Source of the DNA: Methylobacterium sp. 10
Lineage (GTDB): Bacteria; Pseudomonadota; Alphaproteobacteria; Rhizobiales; Beijerinckiaceae
Direction: 5' to 3'
Length of the DNA stretch: 64,000 nucleotides
Assembly: GCF_000519085.1 (NCBI RefSeq)
Contig: NZ_KI912577.1
Location: forward strand, 1,927,331-1,991,330
Shown here: piece by piece, positions 1-8,081 of the stretch
Position numbering within the stretch: the stretch's first letter is position 1
Layout of the letters: the number at the start of each line of letters is the position of its first letter
The notes under the pieces: model-generated
What the model was told of the DNA's origin: nothing
What the model saw: only the letters and a program-made list of their open reading frames with translations
Databases searched by the model: none
Position numbers and translations under genes: made by a program

Positions 1-301
1 CCGCATGCGGCGCGATCGGGAATTCCGGCGCCAATTCAGGCGTATGGTCGAGGGTGATCGAGCAATCGAAGACGAGGGACGAGGCCCGTCCCTGGAAGGT
101 GGCCACCGCGACGCAATTGCCGAACACGTCGTGAAGCCAGCGCAGGGACGAGGGCTCGGGCGTGATCTTCAAGGTCGCTGCGAGCAGGCGCTGGTCGTAG
201 CTGTCGCGGGGCCGGAACATGATTCGGTGTTCGCCCAGCCCGACGGGCTGGCGGTAACGGTACGTGGTGATGTGTCGGACGGACAGTATCGGCACGTTCA
301 C
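1..301 (-). CDS. Transglutaminase family protein, N-terminal part (truncated by window edge)
   Basis: An open frame runs off the left edge and encodes about 100 residues that begin with VNVPILSVRHITTYRY. The order of YRYRQPVGLGEHRIMFRPR, a tryptophan-containing WLHDVFGN and then DHTPE is typical of the N-terminal beta domain in bacterial transglutaminase-like proteins (bact_transglu_N). The catalytic Cys-His-Asp domain would lie beyond the edge. The start is a GTG at 301, or a second GTG at 295; neither has a strong ribosome binding site. The NepR-receiver gene lies upstream on the same strand, 216 bp away. Such proteins are usually cytoplasmic and of uncertain substrate. The family call is fairly sure; the exact function is unknown. 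Confidence 0.75.
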   Translation of the reverse strand, partial: MNVPILSVRHITTYRYRQPVGLGEHRIMFRPRDSYDQRLLAATLKITPEPSSLRWLHDVFGNCVAVATFQGRASSLVFDCSITLDHTPELAPEFPIAPHA

Positions 302-517
302 GGGCTCCGCGGCACCGGTCGGTACCACTCTCTTGGATCGAGGCAATGCAAGAGGTGCGCCCAACTCCAGGGTGGAACCAGAATCCACCCCCACCCCCGC
401 GCAGCATTGTCCTGGATATCATCGCCATGGCAATGGCCCGTCAGCCTGTTCGACAGCGATGTTCGTCGATGATGGAGCGTTCCGCTCCGGGCCATGACTC
501 GGTACGGAGTCCAAGGT

Positions 518-1150
518 TCAGGGCACGGCCGGTGGAGGATTGCTGGTGGCGTGCTCGGCCTCCACCAGAACGTCCTGCGGTCGCCATGGTTTGGGGATGA
601 ACACCACTCTTTCCGGAAGCGCATCCGGTCGCGGGGCGCGTCGGCCGGAGGTGACGACCATCCGCGCCGTGGGCCACAGCATGGCTACGGCCCGTGCCAG
701 TTGCAGGCCGTCCATGACCCCGGAGAGCTGGATATCGGCAAAGACGAGGGCAACGTCGCCGCCCCGGTCCCGCATCACCGCGAGTGCCTCTTCCGCCGAG
801 GCGCAACCGATCGTGTCGAGTTCGGTCTCATCGAGAAGGGCGACGGCCAGACCTTGCGTCGACGCGTCGTCCTCCACCACCAGAGCGAGGCGACCGGACT
901 TGCGAACCGGCGCCGAGACGACGGGCACCGGCTCGGTCACCGCTGCCGTCGAAGGGACTTGGCGAACGAGGGCCGCCAGATTCTCGGGAATGCCCTCGGC
1001 GATCAGGTCGTCGTAGAAGGAAGCGAGCGCTTCGCCGATCTGATCCAGGGCGAGGCTGGGCGCGAGCGTGTCGTGACCGGCGCGCTTGGCGGGGGTGGCT
1101 TTGAACGGCGTGGGAGACCGATCCTTCAAAGGGCCTTTTGGATCGAGCAC
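518..1150 (-). CDS. NepR-like anti-sigma domain fused to a receiver domain
   Basis: The 210-residue protein has two recognisable parts. Residues 36-65 (IGEALASFYDDLIAEGIPE and following) resemble the helix pair of NepR, the anti-sigma factor of the alphaproteobacterial general stress response. After a Pro/Val-rich linker, residues 87-200 form a receiver domain with acidic pocket E93/D94/D95, phospho-acceptor D139 in FADIQL, T167 and K187 in IPKPW. No DNA-binding output follows. The start is a GTG with GGAGGG a few bases upstream. Classical NepR is a short separate protein, so the fusion is unusual. By inference it could bind EcfG or PhyR under phosphorylation control. The NepR match was made by eye and is the weaker half; the receiver is certain. 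Confidence 0.75.
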   Translation of the reverse strand: MLDPKGPLKDRSPTPFKATPAKRAGHDTLAPSLALDQIGEALASFYDDLIAEGIPENLAALVRQVPSTAAVTEPVPVVSAPVRKSGRLALVVEDDASTQGLAVALLDETELDTIGCASAEEALAVMRDRGGDVALVFADIQLSGVMDGLQLARAVAMLWPTARMVVTSGRRAPRPDALPERVVFIPKPWRPQDVLVEAEHATSNPPPAVP

Positions 1151-1335
1151 GTCACCCTCCGACTTTCGTAATCCGCCTCCGCACCGAAGTGTGCGACCGT
1201 AAGATCAACGTCGGGAGTTCGGCGTCAGTTGCCCTCGGGGGCAACAAGAGGGCCGGCGTTGGGGAAAAGCAGTCGCGCGGCGGGTGATCCGTGCCGCCAG
1301 CGGAGACCATTACGAGGGGAAGCGGTCTCGTACGC

Positions 1336-2520
1336 CTACTCGACCGACGCGTCGGCGTAGGCCATCACGCCCGAGAGCGAGCGGACGTCGCGGTAGCGCG
1401 CGCCGCGGGTGCTCATCATCGTCTCGAACTTCTCGTGGACCTGCGCCACCGACAGGCTCGCGGCCTTGCGGCGACCGCGCTGTGCTGCGAAGAAAATGGT
1501 GCGGTTGGCGCGTGCCGGGCCCGGCAGCATCTGTGCCGCGGCCGATTTCGGCTTGTCGACCACGCTGGCGAGGAACTCCTCGGCATCGTCCGGCCCAAGG
1601 AAGTGTGCAAGGTAGACCTCACCGAGGGTGAGTTCGCGGCCGATGCGCAGGGAGATTCGCGCTGCGTCGCGCTTAAGCATCTCGCCCGCCATTAGGGCAG
1701 CGAGGTAGGGGTCGCGCCGCAATTCGAGGATGCGGGTCCGCTCGGCGGCATCAGCTACGCTCGGCTTGCCATTATCGCCGGAGACCACGAGGGCCGCTTC
1801 CTGCGTCAATCCGTATTTCGGTCCGAAATCGCGCACCACGCCAAGCCATGTCCGCTCGATGAACTGGAACAGGCCAGTCGCCGAGGAGGTCTTGGCTTGC
1901 ACTTCGGTGATGAAGCTCGACTCTTTGTCAGCCACCGCCATCAGAAGGACAGGGTCGGTCTGGACGGCCTGTGCCGCGCGGACGATCTTCTGCACAAGGT
2001 GACGCCGGATCTTCATCGGACCGAATTCGAGGATGTCGTTCGGATCGCCGACGGCGCTCTCGGTGAGCAGATAATCGTAAGAGACCCGATCGACCGCATT
2101 CGAGCCGATCTCGGTATCGAGATCGTGCACGGCGGCAAAGGCCGAGGACGCCGTGAGCACGGTGGGCGCCGCGTCGAGGACTGACGGCACAGCCGACTGA
2201 ATCCTAGGCTTGGGCATCGACAGTTCGGTCATCGCTTGAGCCGATTGCACCACGGCGCCAAAGCCGCTGGTGCCGGTGCCATTGAGGACCACGGCACTGA
2301 GGCCGCCCGCCACCAGCATCATCGCGATAACGGAGCGCGTGAGTGCGGGACGGCTGCCATGGTCGCGGCCGACTCGATTCTTGAGGGTCAGGGCATCGGA
2401 AGATGTCGCGACGTCACCGCCAGCGCCGAAACGGCGCGAGGGAGGGGAAATCCGTGATGATCCGACCTTCTGAACCCGCATCTGATCGACTCGTCTCCGT
2501 GTGGTGGCGCACACCGGCAT
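1336..2520 (-). CDS. Membrane-anchored lytic transglycosylase-like protein (SLT domain)
   Basis: The 394-residue protein has one hydrophobic segment at about 62-82, so it is probably an inner-membrane-anchored periplasmic enzyme. Residues 180-330 look like a soluble lytic transglycosylase fold: the likely catalytic Glu is E200 in ADKESSF, followed by the signature ATGLFQF at 214-220 and a TWL. The family cleaves peptidoglycan glycan strands to 1,6-anhydro-muropeptides. The conserved GEVYLAHFLG near 300 also fits. The first ATG (2520) lacks a ribosome binding site; an alternative ATG at 2481 has GGAG about 12 bases upstream, and both leave the membrane segment intact. It stands alone between the NepR-receiver gene and tRNA-His. 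Confidence 0.8.
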   Translation of the reverse strand: MPVCATTRRRVDQMRVQKVGSSRISPPSRRFGAGGDVATSSDALTLKNRVGRDHGSRPALTRSVIAMMLVAGGLSAVVLNGTGTSGFGAVVQSAQAMTELSMPKPRIQSAVPSVLDAAPTVLTASSAFAAVHDLDTEIGSNAVDRVSYDYLLTESAVGDPNDILEFGPMKIRRHLVQKIVRAAQAVQTDPVLLMAVADKESSFITEVQAKTSSATGLFQFIERTWLGVVRDFGPKYGLTQEAALVVSGDNGKPSVADAAERTRILELRRDPYLAALMAGEMLKRDAARISLRIGRELTLGEVYLAHFLGPDDAEEFLASVVDKPKSAAAQMLPGPARANRTIFFAAQRGRRKAASLSVAQVHEKFETMMSTRGARYRDVRSLSGVMAYADASVE

Positions 2521-2825
2521 TTACGAGGACAGTTGTGGCGACAAAACGGCTAGGCTTGTGCTCATCCCGTGGCGCAGGTGGCCACTTTGAGGCAGCTTGG
2601 CCGTAAGCGGAGGCACTGGTCTGCCGATCACCCGGCCAAGCGACACAGCGCCAAGCCCATCCGACACTGGCAGTATCGCCCAGTCTGGTCTTTCAAGGGA
2701 TGGATTGCGCCCGGCTATCGGACCTCACGCCAAGTCCAGACTGGAAAGGCAGCGCTTCGGCTCCGTACAGCGAGTCCGCAACTGTCACCCTGCTCAGCGT
2801 CATCACGGACGCCCGGAGGGTCGAA
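2521..2825. other. Intergenic region between tRNA-His and the transglycosylase gene
   Basis: About 305 bases without a convincing gene. It must hold the promoter of the leftward transglycosylase gene and the 3' processing region of the leftward tRNA. I see only a weak inverted pair (CCAGTCTGG near 2680 and CCAGACTGG near 2737) and no clear promoter or terminator. Confidence 0.5.
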
Positions 2826-2902
2826 TGGTACCACTGCCCCGGCTCGAACGGGGGACCTCTTGATCCACAATCAAGCGCTCTAACCAACTGAGCTACAGCG
2901 GC
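2826..2902 (-). tRNA. tRNA-His (GTG anticodon)
   Basis: The 77-base minus-strand sequence folds as a complete tRNA: acceptor strand GCCGCTG, D arm GCTC/GAGC, anticodon stem CTTGA/TCAAG around loop TTGTGGA, T arm CCCCG/CGGGG around TTCGAGC, and acceptor return CAGTGGT. The discriminator base is A73 and CCA is encoded. The base before GCCGCTG is T, so no G-1 is encoded. This differs from the usual bacterial tRNA-His (G-1:C73) and matches the reported alphaproteobacterial form that lacks G-1. The acceptor stem contains two G-U pairs. Confidence 0.97.
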
Positions 2903-3093
2903 ACTCGGGCTGCGATGTATCCTGAGGCCGCGGGCATTTCAAGCGCCAGCGGCGCAGGGAATGCAGATATGGGGAAAACTCATTGGTCCGTGGAGGAGAC
3001 CCCGCACCGGAATCCGGTCGACGCCTTCAGCTTTTGGCCCGTAAGGTGCCGGGTGTTTCCCGCCCCTTTCGTCTCAATCCTTCCCATCGGTCG

Positions 3094-4971
3094 ATGAAGC
3101 CAAGAAACGCGCCGCGCCGTGGATTTCCCGCCGGCCAGATGCTGGTTCACGTGCCCAGCCGATTGCGCGCCCTGGTACGCGGCAGCGAGCTCGGCCTCGT
3201 GATCTTGGCCGCCTGCGTCGGAACTATCGCCGGGATCGCGGTCTCGGCCATGAGCCTTACGACACAGGGCCTGCGCGAAATCCTTTATCGCCTGCCGCAC
3301 GGCGTGCGCCTCAGCGCATCGACGGATGTGGATCCGCTCCTCATCCTGATCGGTCCGGCCGTAGGTGGGCTCATTCTCGGACTCATCGCTTTCGGGCTCG
3401 CTCGCTGGCGCGGCGGGCCGCAGCGGCCCATCGTCGATCCGATCGAGGCCAATGCCCTGCATGGGGGGCGGCTTTCGGTGAAGGGGTCCGTCGCCGTGGC
3501 GGCCCAGAACGTGATCTCGAATGGCAGCGGTGCCTCGGTCGGCCTCGAGGCCGGCTATACCCAGATCTGCGCCGGCCTTGCCTCCCGGCTCGGCCTCGCC
3601 TTCGAGATGCGGCGCTCTGATCTGCGGACCCTGGTGGGCTGCGGGTCGGCCGCCGCCATTGCCGCTGCCTTTGGCGCGCCGCTCACGGGGGCGTTCTATG
3701 CGTTCGAGCTCATTATCGGCACCTACTCCATTGCCACCCTGACACCGGTCGTGGTGGCAGCCCTGTGCGGTAGTCTGGTCGCCAAGACGCTGGTGACGCA
3801 AAGCCCCCTCGTCACCGCCGACGGGTTCGATGCCCTGACGACCAGGGCGATCACGGGAATCGACACCCTGCCGAGCCTTGCCCTCGGTCTCGCCTGCGCC
3901 GGGCTCGGTATCCTGATCATGCGCGGTGTCACGTTGGTGGAGCAGGGTGTGCGGGCGACCCGTCTGCCTTCCGTCTTCGCCCCTGCCTTCGGCGGTCTCT
4001 GTGTGGGCGCCCTGGCCCTGGCGGTCTCGCCGCAGATCCTCTCCGGCGGACACGGCGCGCTCCATCTTCATCTCGATGCCGACATGCCCGCCATGGGGCT
4101 CGGCACCCTGGCACTGCTGTTCGCGGCCAAGGCCTCGGCCTCGGCGATTTCCATCGGCTCGGGCTTTCGCGGCGGCCTGTTCTTCGCCTCCCTCTTCCTC
4201 GGCGCCCTGGCGGGAAAACTCTTTGCCGCGTTGATGGCGGAGACGATCCCCGGCCTGTCCGGCCTCCACGGAGTGTCCGGCCTGGAGAGCCTCGCGGTGT
4301 TCGGCCTCACGCCGCTCGCCTATGCGGTGATCGGCATGAGTGCGCTGGCGGTGGCGGTCATCGGCGGCCCGCTGACGATGACCTTCCTCGCCCTCGAACT
4401 CACCGGCAGCTTTCCCATAACCGGCCTCGTCCTCGTGGCCGTGATCGCCTCGTCGATGACCGTGCGGAAGACCTTCGGCTATTCCTTCGCCACCTGGCGC
4501 TTTCACCTTCGCGGCGAGAGCATCCGCAGCGCGCACGATATCGGCTGGATCCGGTCGCTCACCGTGGGGGCGCTCATGCGCCGCGAGGTCGAAACCACGC
4601 CGGTCGACATGAAGCTGTGTGATTTCCTGAAAGCCCATCCCCTCGGCTCACCCTCGCGTGTCGTGCTGGTCGACGGCGACGGGCGCTATGCCGGGATTGT
4701 GCTGGTGCCCGAGGCCCATGCCCTCGCCGCCGTCGATGGCGAGGCCGCGCTTGTCGAGGCCATGCGCTATGCCGACGTGTTCCTCACCGTCGGGATGAAC
4801 GCCAAGCAGGCGGCCTCGGCCTTCGATAGTGCCGAGAGTGAGGCGCTGGCGGTTGTGGACGACCAGGCCTCGCGGCGGGTGGTCGGCCTGCTCACCGAAA
4901 GCCACACGCTCAAGCGCTACAGCGAGGAACTCGACCGGCAACGGCGGGCGATCATGGGCGAGGCGAGCTGA
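3094..4971 (+). CDS. ClC-family chloride channel/transporter with C-terminal CBS region
   Basis: The 625-residue protein has about ten hydrophobic helices to residue 470 and a cytoplasmic tail with CBS-like segments (about 490-615). ClC signatures are visible: GSGASVGLEAGYTQ carries the gating Glu, SAAAIAAAFGAPLTGAFYAFE follows, and GSGFRGGLFFASLFLGA is the third filter segment. Two positions depart from the usual form: the glutamate lies in GLEAG rather than G(R/K)EGP, and the third motif reads FFASLF rather than FxPSLF. ClC proteins are dimeric and carry chloride as channels or Cl-/H+ exchangers. I chose the ATG at 3094 (MKPRN), not upstream in-frame GTGs, because the extra N-terminus is not ClC-like. 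It stands alone. Confidence 0.9.
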   Translation: MKPRNAPRRGFPAGQMLVHVPSRLRALVRGSELGLVILAACVGTIAGIAVSAMSLTTQGLREILYRLPHGVRLSASTDVDPLLILIGPAVGGLILGLIAFGLARWRGGPQRPIVDPIEANALHGGRLSVKGSVAVAAQNVISNGSGASVGLEAGYTQICAGLASRLGLAFEMRRSDLRTLVGCGSAAAIAAAFGAPLTGAFYAFELIIGTYSIATLTPVVVAALCGSLVAKTLVTQSPLVTADGFDALTTRAITGIDTLPSLALGLACAGLGILIMRGVTLVEQGVRATRLPSVFAPAFGGLCVGALALAVSPQILSGGHGALHLHLDADMPAMGLGTLALLFAAKASASAISIGSGFRGGLFFASLFLGALAGKLFAALMAETIPGLSGLHGVSGLESLAVFGLTPLAYAVIGMSALAVAVIGGPLTMTFLALELTGSFPITGLVLVAVIASSMTVRKTFGYSFATWRFHLRGESIRSAHDIGWIRSLTVGALMRREVETTPVDMKLCDFLKAHPLGSPSRVVLVDGDGRYAGIVLVPEAHALAAVDGEAALVEAMRYADVFLTVGMNAKQAASAFDSAESEALAVVDDQASRRVVGLLTESHTLKRYSEELDRQRRAIMGEAS

Positions 4972-4986
4972 CAGCGGCCCGCAGGG

Positions 4987-5262
4987 CTAGGGCCGTTCGG
5001 TGATGCGGCGCAAGCCGAAATACCTCGAGGCTAGCAGGCTCGCGGTGCCCATCATGACGAGGCTCCAGCCCCAGTCGCTCGGCAATTGTCCAGCGACCGG
5101 GTGTCCGGTCGGCCCTGAGAAGAATGCGACCCCGGTTGCGATGGCGGAGACCATAAGCCCGAGACTGATCCCGATACCCATAGGAATGGCCGTCTGCTGT
5201 GCAACGCGTGCTGCGTTCCGGTCGCCGCGCGGCGAGCGGCCGTGTGACGACCGGCGCTGCAT
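4987..5262 (-). CDS. Small two-helix membrane protein, unknown function
   Basis: The 91-residue product has an Arg-rich N-terminal third and two hydrophobic stretches: GIGISLGLMVSAIATGVAFF near 30-50 and WSLVMMGTASLLASRYFG near 68-86. It lies 46 bases downstream of the yfdX stop on the same strand, so it may be co-transcribed. The reading frame continues upstream into the yfdX end, but that part is only Arg-rich shadow sequence, so I set the start at the ATG at 5262; a GTG at 5280 is an alternative. I recognise no family. The hydrophobic pattern supports a real gene more than the frame length does. Confidence 0.55.
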   Translation of the reverse strand: MQRRSSHGRSPRGDRNAARVAQQTAIPMGIGISLGLMVSAIATGVAFFSGPTGHPVAGQLPSDWGWSLVMMGTASLLASRYFGLRRITERP

Positions 5263-5308
5263 CCCGGAAGGGGAGGCCACGCCGGCCCGGCGGAGCCGCG
5301 TCAGGACG

Positions 5309-6124
5309 TCATTTCTGCGGCGCGGCCGCGGTTCCAGTGGTCGCCGGAGCCGCTGCCTTCTGCGGCGTGCCAACCGCATCGACCAGGTCGAAGCGCACGC
5401 TGTCCTCCACCTTCTCAAGCAGGGCGTTGCCTTCGTCGTACTTGCCCTGGCCGATGAGGCTCGCCGCCTGGTCGACGTCGGTCGTTGTCTGGTTCAGCGG
5501 AGCGACGGCGAGCACGGAGCTCACGTCCACGCCGGCCAACTTCAACTGGTCGACAGCCGCCTTACGGTCGCCCTTCTCCAGGCTCTTGTTTGCGGTCGCC
5601 ACTGCGGCGGCTTTGGTCGGCGTCGCGACGAAATCCTCGCCGAGGGTCAGTTGCCCGTCGATGGGTAGCCAGACGGTGGGCTGAGCAGTCGCCTTCTCCT
5701 CATCCATGGATTTCCCGGCATCGGCCGCCTTGGCAGCACCCGTCACCTTGCGCGTGTCGGAAGGCTTGGCCGGGCCGCGCAGGTCCGCCTCCGCCTTCGT
5801 GTACACCGCCTCGTCGGTCTTGGACTTGACGAGCAACGCCTGCGCCTTGCTGATCAGGTCCTTCGCCAGGGTCGGATCGGCGTCGAAGATGGCGATACGG
5901 GCGAGGTGCAGGTCGCGGAACGCCCGGGCGCCATCCTTCGACAGTTTCCCGACATCCCGGTCCACCGCCTGCTGTGCAGCCGCGATCGGCGCCGCCGTCT
6001 GTGGCCTCACCGCGTCGTTGGCGAAGGCAACACCGCTGAGCAGCGAAGTTGCAGCAAGGAAAGCAGCGACTGCTTTGTCTTTATCATAGCAATACCTCTG
6101 AAGCTGAGCAGCGCAAGGGTCCAT
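5309..6124 (-). CDS. YfdX family secreted protein
   Basis: The 271-residue protein has an N-terminal signal-like hydrophobic segment ending SLLSGVAFA, then a helical alanine-rich body. The C-terminal half contains VWLPIDGQLTLGEDF and paired helical repeats with VLAVAPLNQTTTDVDQA, which are typical of the YfdX family. YfdX proteins are periplasmic and stress-associated (acid and multidrug response in enterics); the activity is not well defined. The tail is Ala/Thr/Pro-rich. The ATG at 6124 has AGGAAG four bases upstream. The first 17 residues contain several acidic residues, unlike a normal signal n-region; an ATG at 6083 in the neighbouring frame would give a basic MIKTK start, hinting at a frameshift. 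Confidence 0.8.
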   Translation of the reverse strand: MDPCAAQLQRYCYDKDKAVAAFLAATSLLSGVAFANDAVRPQTAAPIAAAQQAVDRDVGKLSKDGARAFRDLHLARIAIFDADPTLAKDLISKAQALLVKSKTDEAVYTKAEADLRGPAKPSDTRKVTGAAKAADAGKSMDEEKATAQPTVWLPIDGQLTLGEDFVATPTKAAAVATANKSLEKGDRKAAVDQLKLAGVDVSSVLAVAPLNQTTTDVDQAASLIGQGKYDEGNALLEKVEDSVRFDLVDAVGTPQKAAAPATTGTAAAPQK

Positions 6125-6293
6125 GATCTTCCTGATCTGTCCGCGCCGAAGCTCTCTTCAGTCCTGAATGTGCTGCTGCTTGGTGCTTGAGTCACCTTAA
6201 ATTCTGTTCAGGTTTGCTTCATCAAATATTTCTTGACAGATTCCGGTATCGGGAGGTCGATCAAGTGGGATTTGAATCCTGCCGCCTCGAACG

Positions 6294-6326
6294 AAAACGC
6301 ACGCGGTGCGCTGGCACCGCGTGCGT
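6294..6326 (-). terminator. Rho-independent terminator of the kgtP-like gene
   Basis: A perfect 12-bp inverted repeat (ACGCACGCGGTG, loop CGCTGG, CACCGCGTGCGT) lies 25 bases past the stop of the leftward permease gene. It is followed on the minus strand by TTTTCGTT. This is an intrinsic terminator for the permease and separates it from yfdX. Confidence 0.9.
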
Positions 6327-6350
6327 CTTGTCGACCCAAAGCGCGCCCGG

Positions 6351-7709
6351 TCAAGCGGCCGAGAGGCGCGACTTGCGCATCAGCGCCTCTTCCACGGTGC
6401 CGTCGCCGTCGAGATAACCGTGGCGCTTGGGGTTCGGCATGATCAGCGAGCCGATGAAGGCGATGGCGAGCATCGCCGTCACGTACCAGAAGAAGCTGCT
6501 CTCCGAGCCGATCTGCTTCAGATACAGGGCCACCATCTCCGCCGTGCCGCCGAATATGGAGTTCGCGACCGCGTAGGAGAGGCCGACCCCAAGCGCACGG
6601 ACCTGGGTCGGGAACAGTTCGGCTTTCACGATGCCGCTGATGCCGGTGTAGAAGCTGATCACCGTGAGGCCGATCATGATCAGTCCGAACGACAGGTATG
6701 GGTTGGTGGTGGCGCCGATGGCCGTCATCAGCGGCACCACCATCAACGTGCCGAGCCCGCTATAGAGCAGCATGTTGGTTTTGCGGCCGATCCGGTCCGA
6801 CAGCCAGCCGAAGAAGGGCTGGATCACCATGTAGACAAGCAGCGCCGCCGTGGAGATCTGCGAGGCGGTGATCTTGTCAATATGCGCCGTGTTGAAGAGG
6901 TATTTCGGCATGTAGGTGGTAAAGGTGTAGAAGCTCAAGGAGCCGCCGGCGGTGTAGGCGAGCACCACGCAGAACGCCCGCCAATGCTTGAACAGGGCTG
7001 CGAAGGTGCCCGACTCTTTCGAGGCCATGTCCTCTTTCGTGGCGGTCTCCGCGAGCGATGAGCGCAGGAACAGGGCGACCACGGCCGCCATCGCTCCGAT
7101 GAAGAACGGAATGCGCCATCCCCAGGCGGTGAGCTGCTGGGCGGTGAGGACGCTCTGCAGGATGATCAGCACCAGCGAGGCGAGGAGCTGGCCGCCGATC
7201 AGGGTGACGTACTGGAACGACGCGAAGAATCCGCGCTGACCCTTCAGGGCGACCTCGCTCATGTAGGTGGCGCTGGTGCCGTACTCGCCGCCCACGGACA
7301 GGCCCTGGATCATGCGGGCGAGGAGCAGCAGGGCAGGAGCCCAATGTCCGACACTGGCGTAGGTCGGCAGCACGGCGATCATCAGCGATCCGCCGCACAT
7401 CATCAGCACCGAGATCATCATCGAGGTCTTGCGGCCGAGACGGTCCGCGATGCGGCCGAACAACCATCCGCCGATGGGCCGCATGAAGAACCCCACCGCG
7501 AACACGGCGGCGGATTTCAGCAGCTGGCTCGTATCGTCGCCCTCGGGGAAGAAGACCGGCGCGAAGTAGAGCGCGAAGAACGCGTAGCAGTAGAAATCGA
7601 ACCACTCGACGAGGTTGCCCGACGACGAGCCGACGATGGCGAAGATGCGGCGTCGGCGATCTTCGGGATCGTCGGGCCGCGAAGGATCGATCGCGATAGC
7701 GTCGGACAT
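6351..7709 (-). CDS. kgtP: Alpha-ketoglutarate permease-like MFS transporter (MHS family)
   Basis: The 452-residue, 12-helix protein matches the metabolite:H+ symporter family closely. It has [10 protein letters not shown] at about 30, the loop [14 protein letters not shown] near 82, [20 protein letters not shown] near 140, and [18 protein letters not shown] near 370. The whole layout, including [16 protein letters not shown], resembles E. coli KgtP, which imports 2-oxoglutarate with protons across the inner membrane; substrate identity here is inferred. I chose the ATG at 7709 (MSDAIAID) because GGGAG sits seven bases upstream; the frame extends 21 residues further without a site. It is monocistronic, with its own terminator downstream. 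Confidence 0.88.
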   Translation of the reverse strand: MSDAIAIDPSRPDDPEDRRRRIFAIVGSSSGNLVEWFDFYCYAFFALYFAPVFFPEGDDTSQLLKSAAVFAVGFFMRPIGGWLFGRIADRLGRKTSMMISVLMMCGGSLMIAVLPTYASVGHWAPALLLLARMIQGLSVGGEYGTSATYMSEVALKGQRGFFASFQYVTLIGGQLLASLVLIILQSVLTAQQLTAWGWRIPFFIGAMAAVVALFLRSSLAETATKEDMASKESGTFAALFKHWRAFCVVLAYTAGGSLSFYTFTTYMPKYLFNTAHIDKITASQISTAALLVYMVIQPFFGWLSDRIGRKTNMLLYSGLGTLMVVPLMTAIGATTNPYLSFGLIMIGLTVISFYTGISGIVKAELFPTQVRALGVGLSYAVANSIFGGTAEMVALYLKQIGSESSFFWYVTAMLAIAFIGSLIMPNPKRHGYLDGDGTVEEALMRKSRLSAA

Positions 7710-8081
7710 GTGGACTCCCAGACTCTGAGCAGGACCTTCGAAGGAGGTCTCTTGGGCGGCGACGTTAAGCACCGGTCAGCGATTCACAAGGGCTTAAGTG
7801 CGGCTTTTCTACAGCGCGTCGGAAATGTCAGCCACTCTCCCCCGCACAGGCTTTTGGCTACTCGGAACTAAACAATGTACTTGAGTCCAAGGGACGGAGC
7901 AGGGTCGCTGTCCAATGAAAACTCACTTCCTTCAAGCTTGAGCGTGATTGGCCCTCGGAGGCTTCATGATGAGGAGGCCAATAGTCTAAAAATCAAGGAA
8001 CGGTTTTGCCGGTCTTTCCGTTTCGGCTTCGTATCGGCGCCTATCGGCGGCTGAGTTCAACGTAAAGATGGATTGATCGAC
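7710..8081. other. Divergent intergenic region between kgtP and the DUF1236 gene
   Basis: About 370 bases with no gene. It holds the leftward kgtP promoter, not identified, and rightward control of the DUF1236 gene. An imperfect inverted repeat, ATTGGCC to GGCCAAT, spans about 7947-7982 just upstream of the EcfG-type promoter. Confidence 0.6.
7997..8022 (+). promoter_or_regulatory. EcfG-type general stress response promoter
   Basis: GGAAC at 7997-8001 and CGTT at 8019-8022 are separated by 17 bases. This matches the GGAAC-N16/17-CGTT consensus of sigma-EcfG in Methylobacterium and other alphaproteobacteria. Transcription would start near 8030, giving a leader of about 50 bases to the ATG at 8082. 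The match is exact in both boxes and correctly oriented toward the DUF1236 gene. Not tested experimentally. Confidence 0.8.

Noticed and set aside
36..428. A leftward frame of 130 residues across the left end
   Set aside because: It is out of frame with the transglutaminase-family gene and gives an Arg/Pro-rich product with no pattern. The true frame has a clear domain match.
2980..4638. A leftward 552-residue frame opposite the ClC gene
   Set aside because: It is Gly/Arg/Glu/His-rich low-complexity sequence of the kind seen opposite GC-rich genes, while the plus strand has strong ClC motifs.
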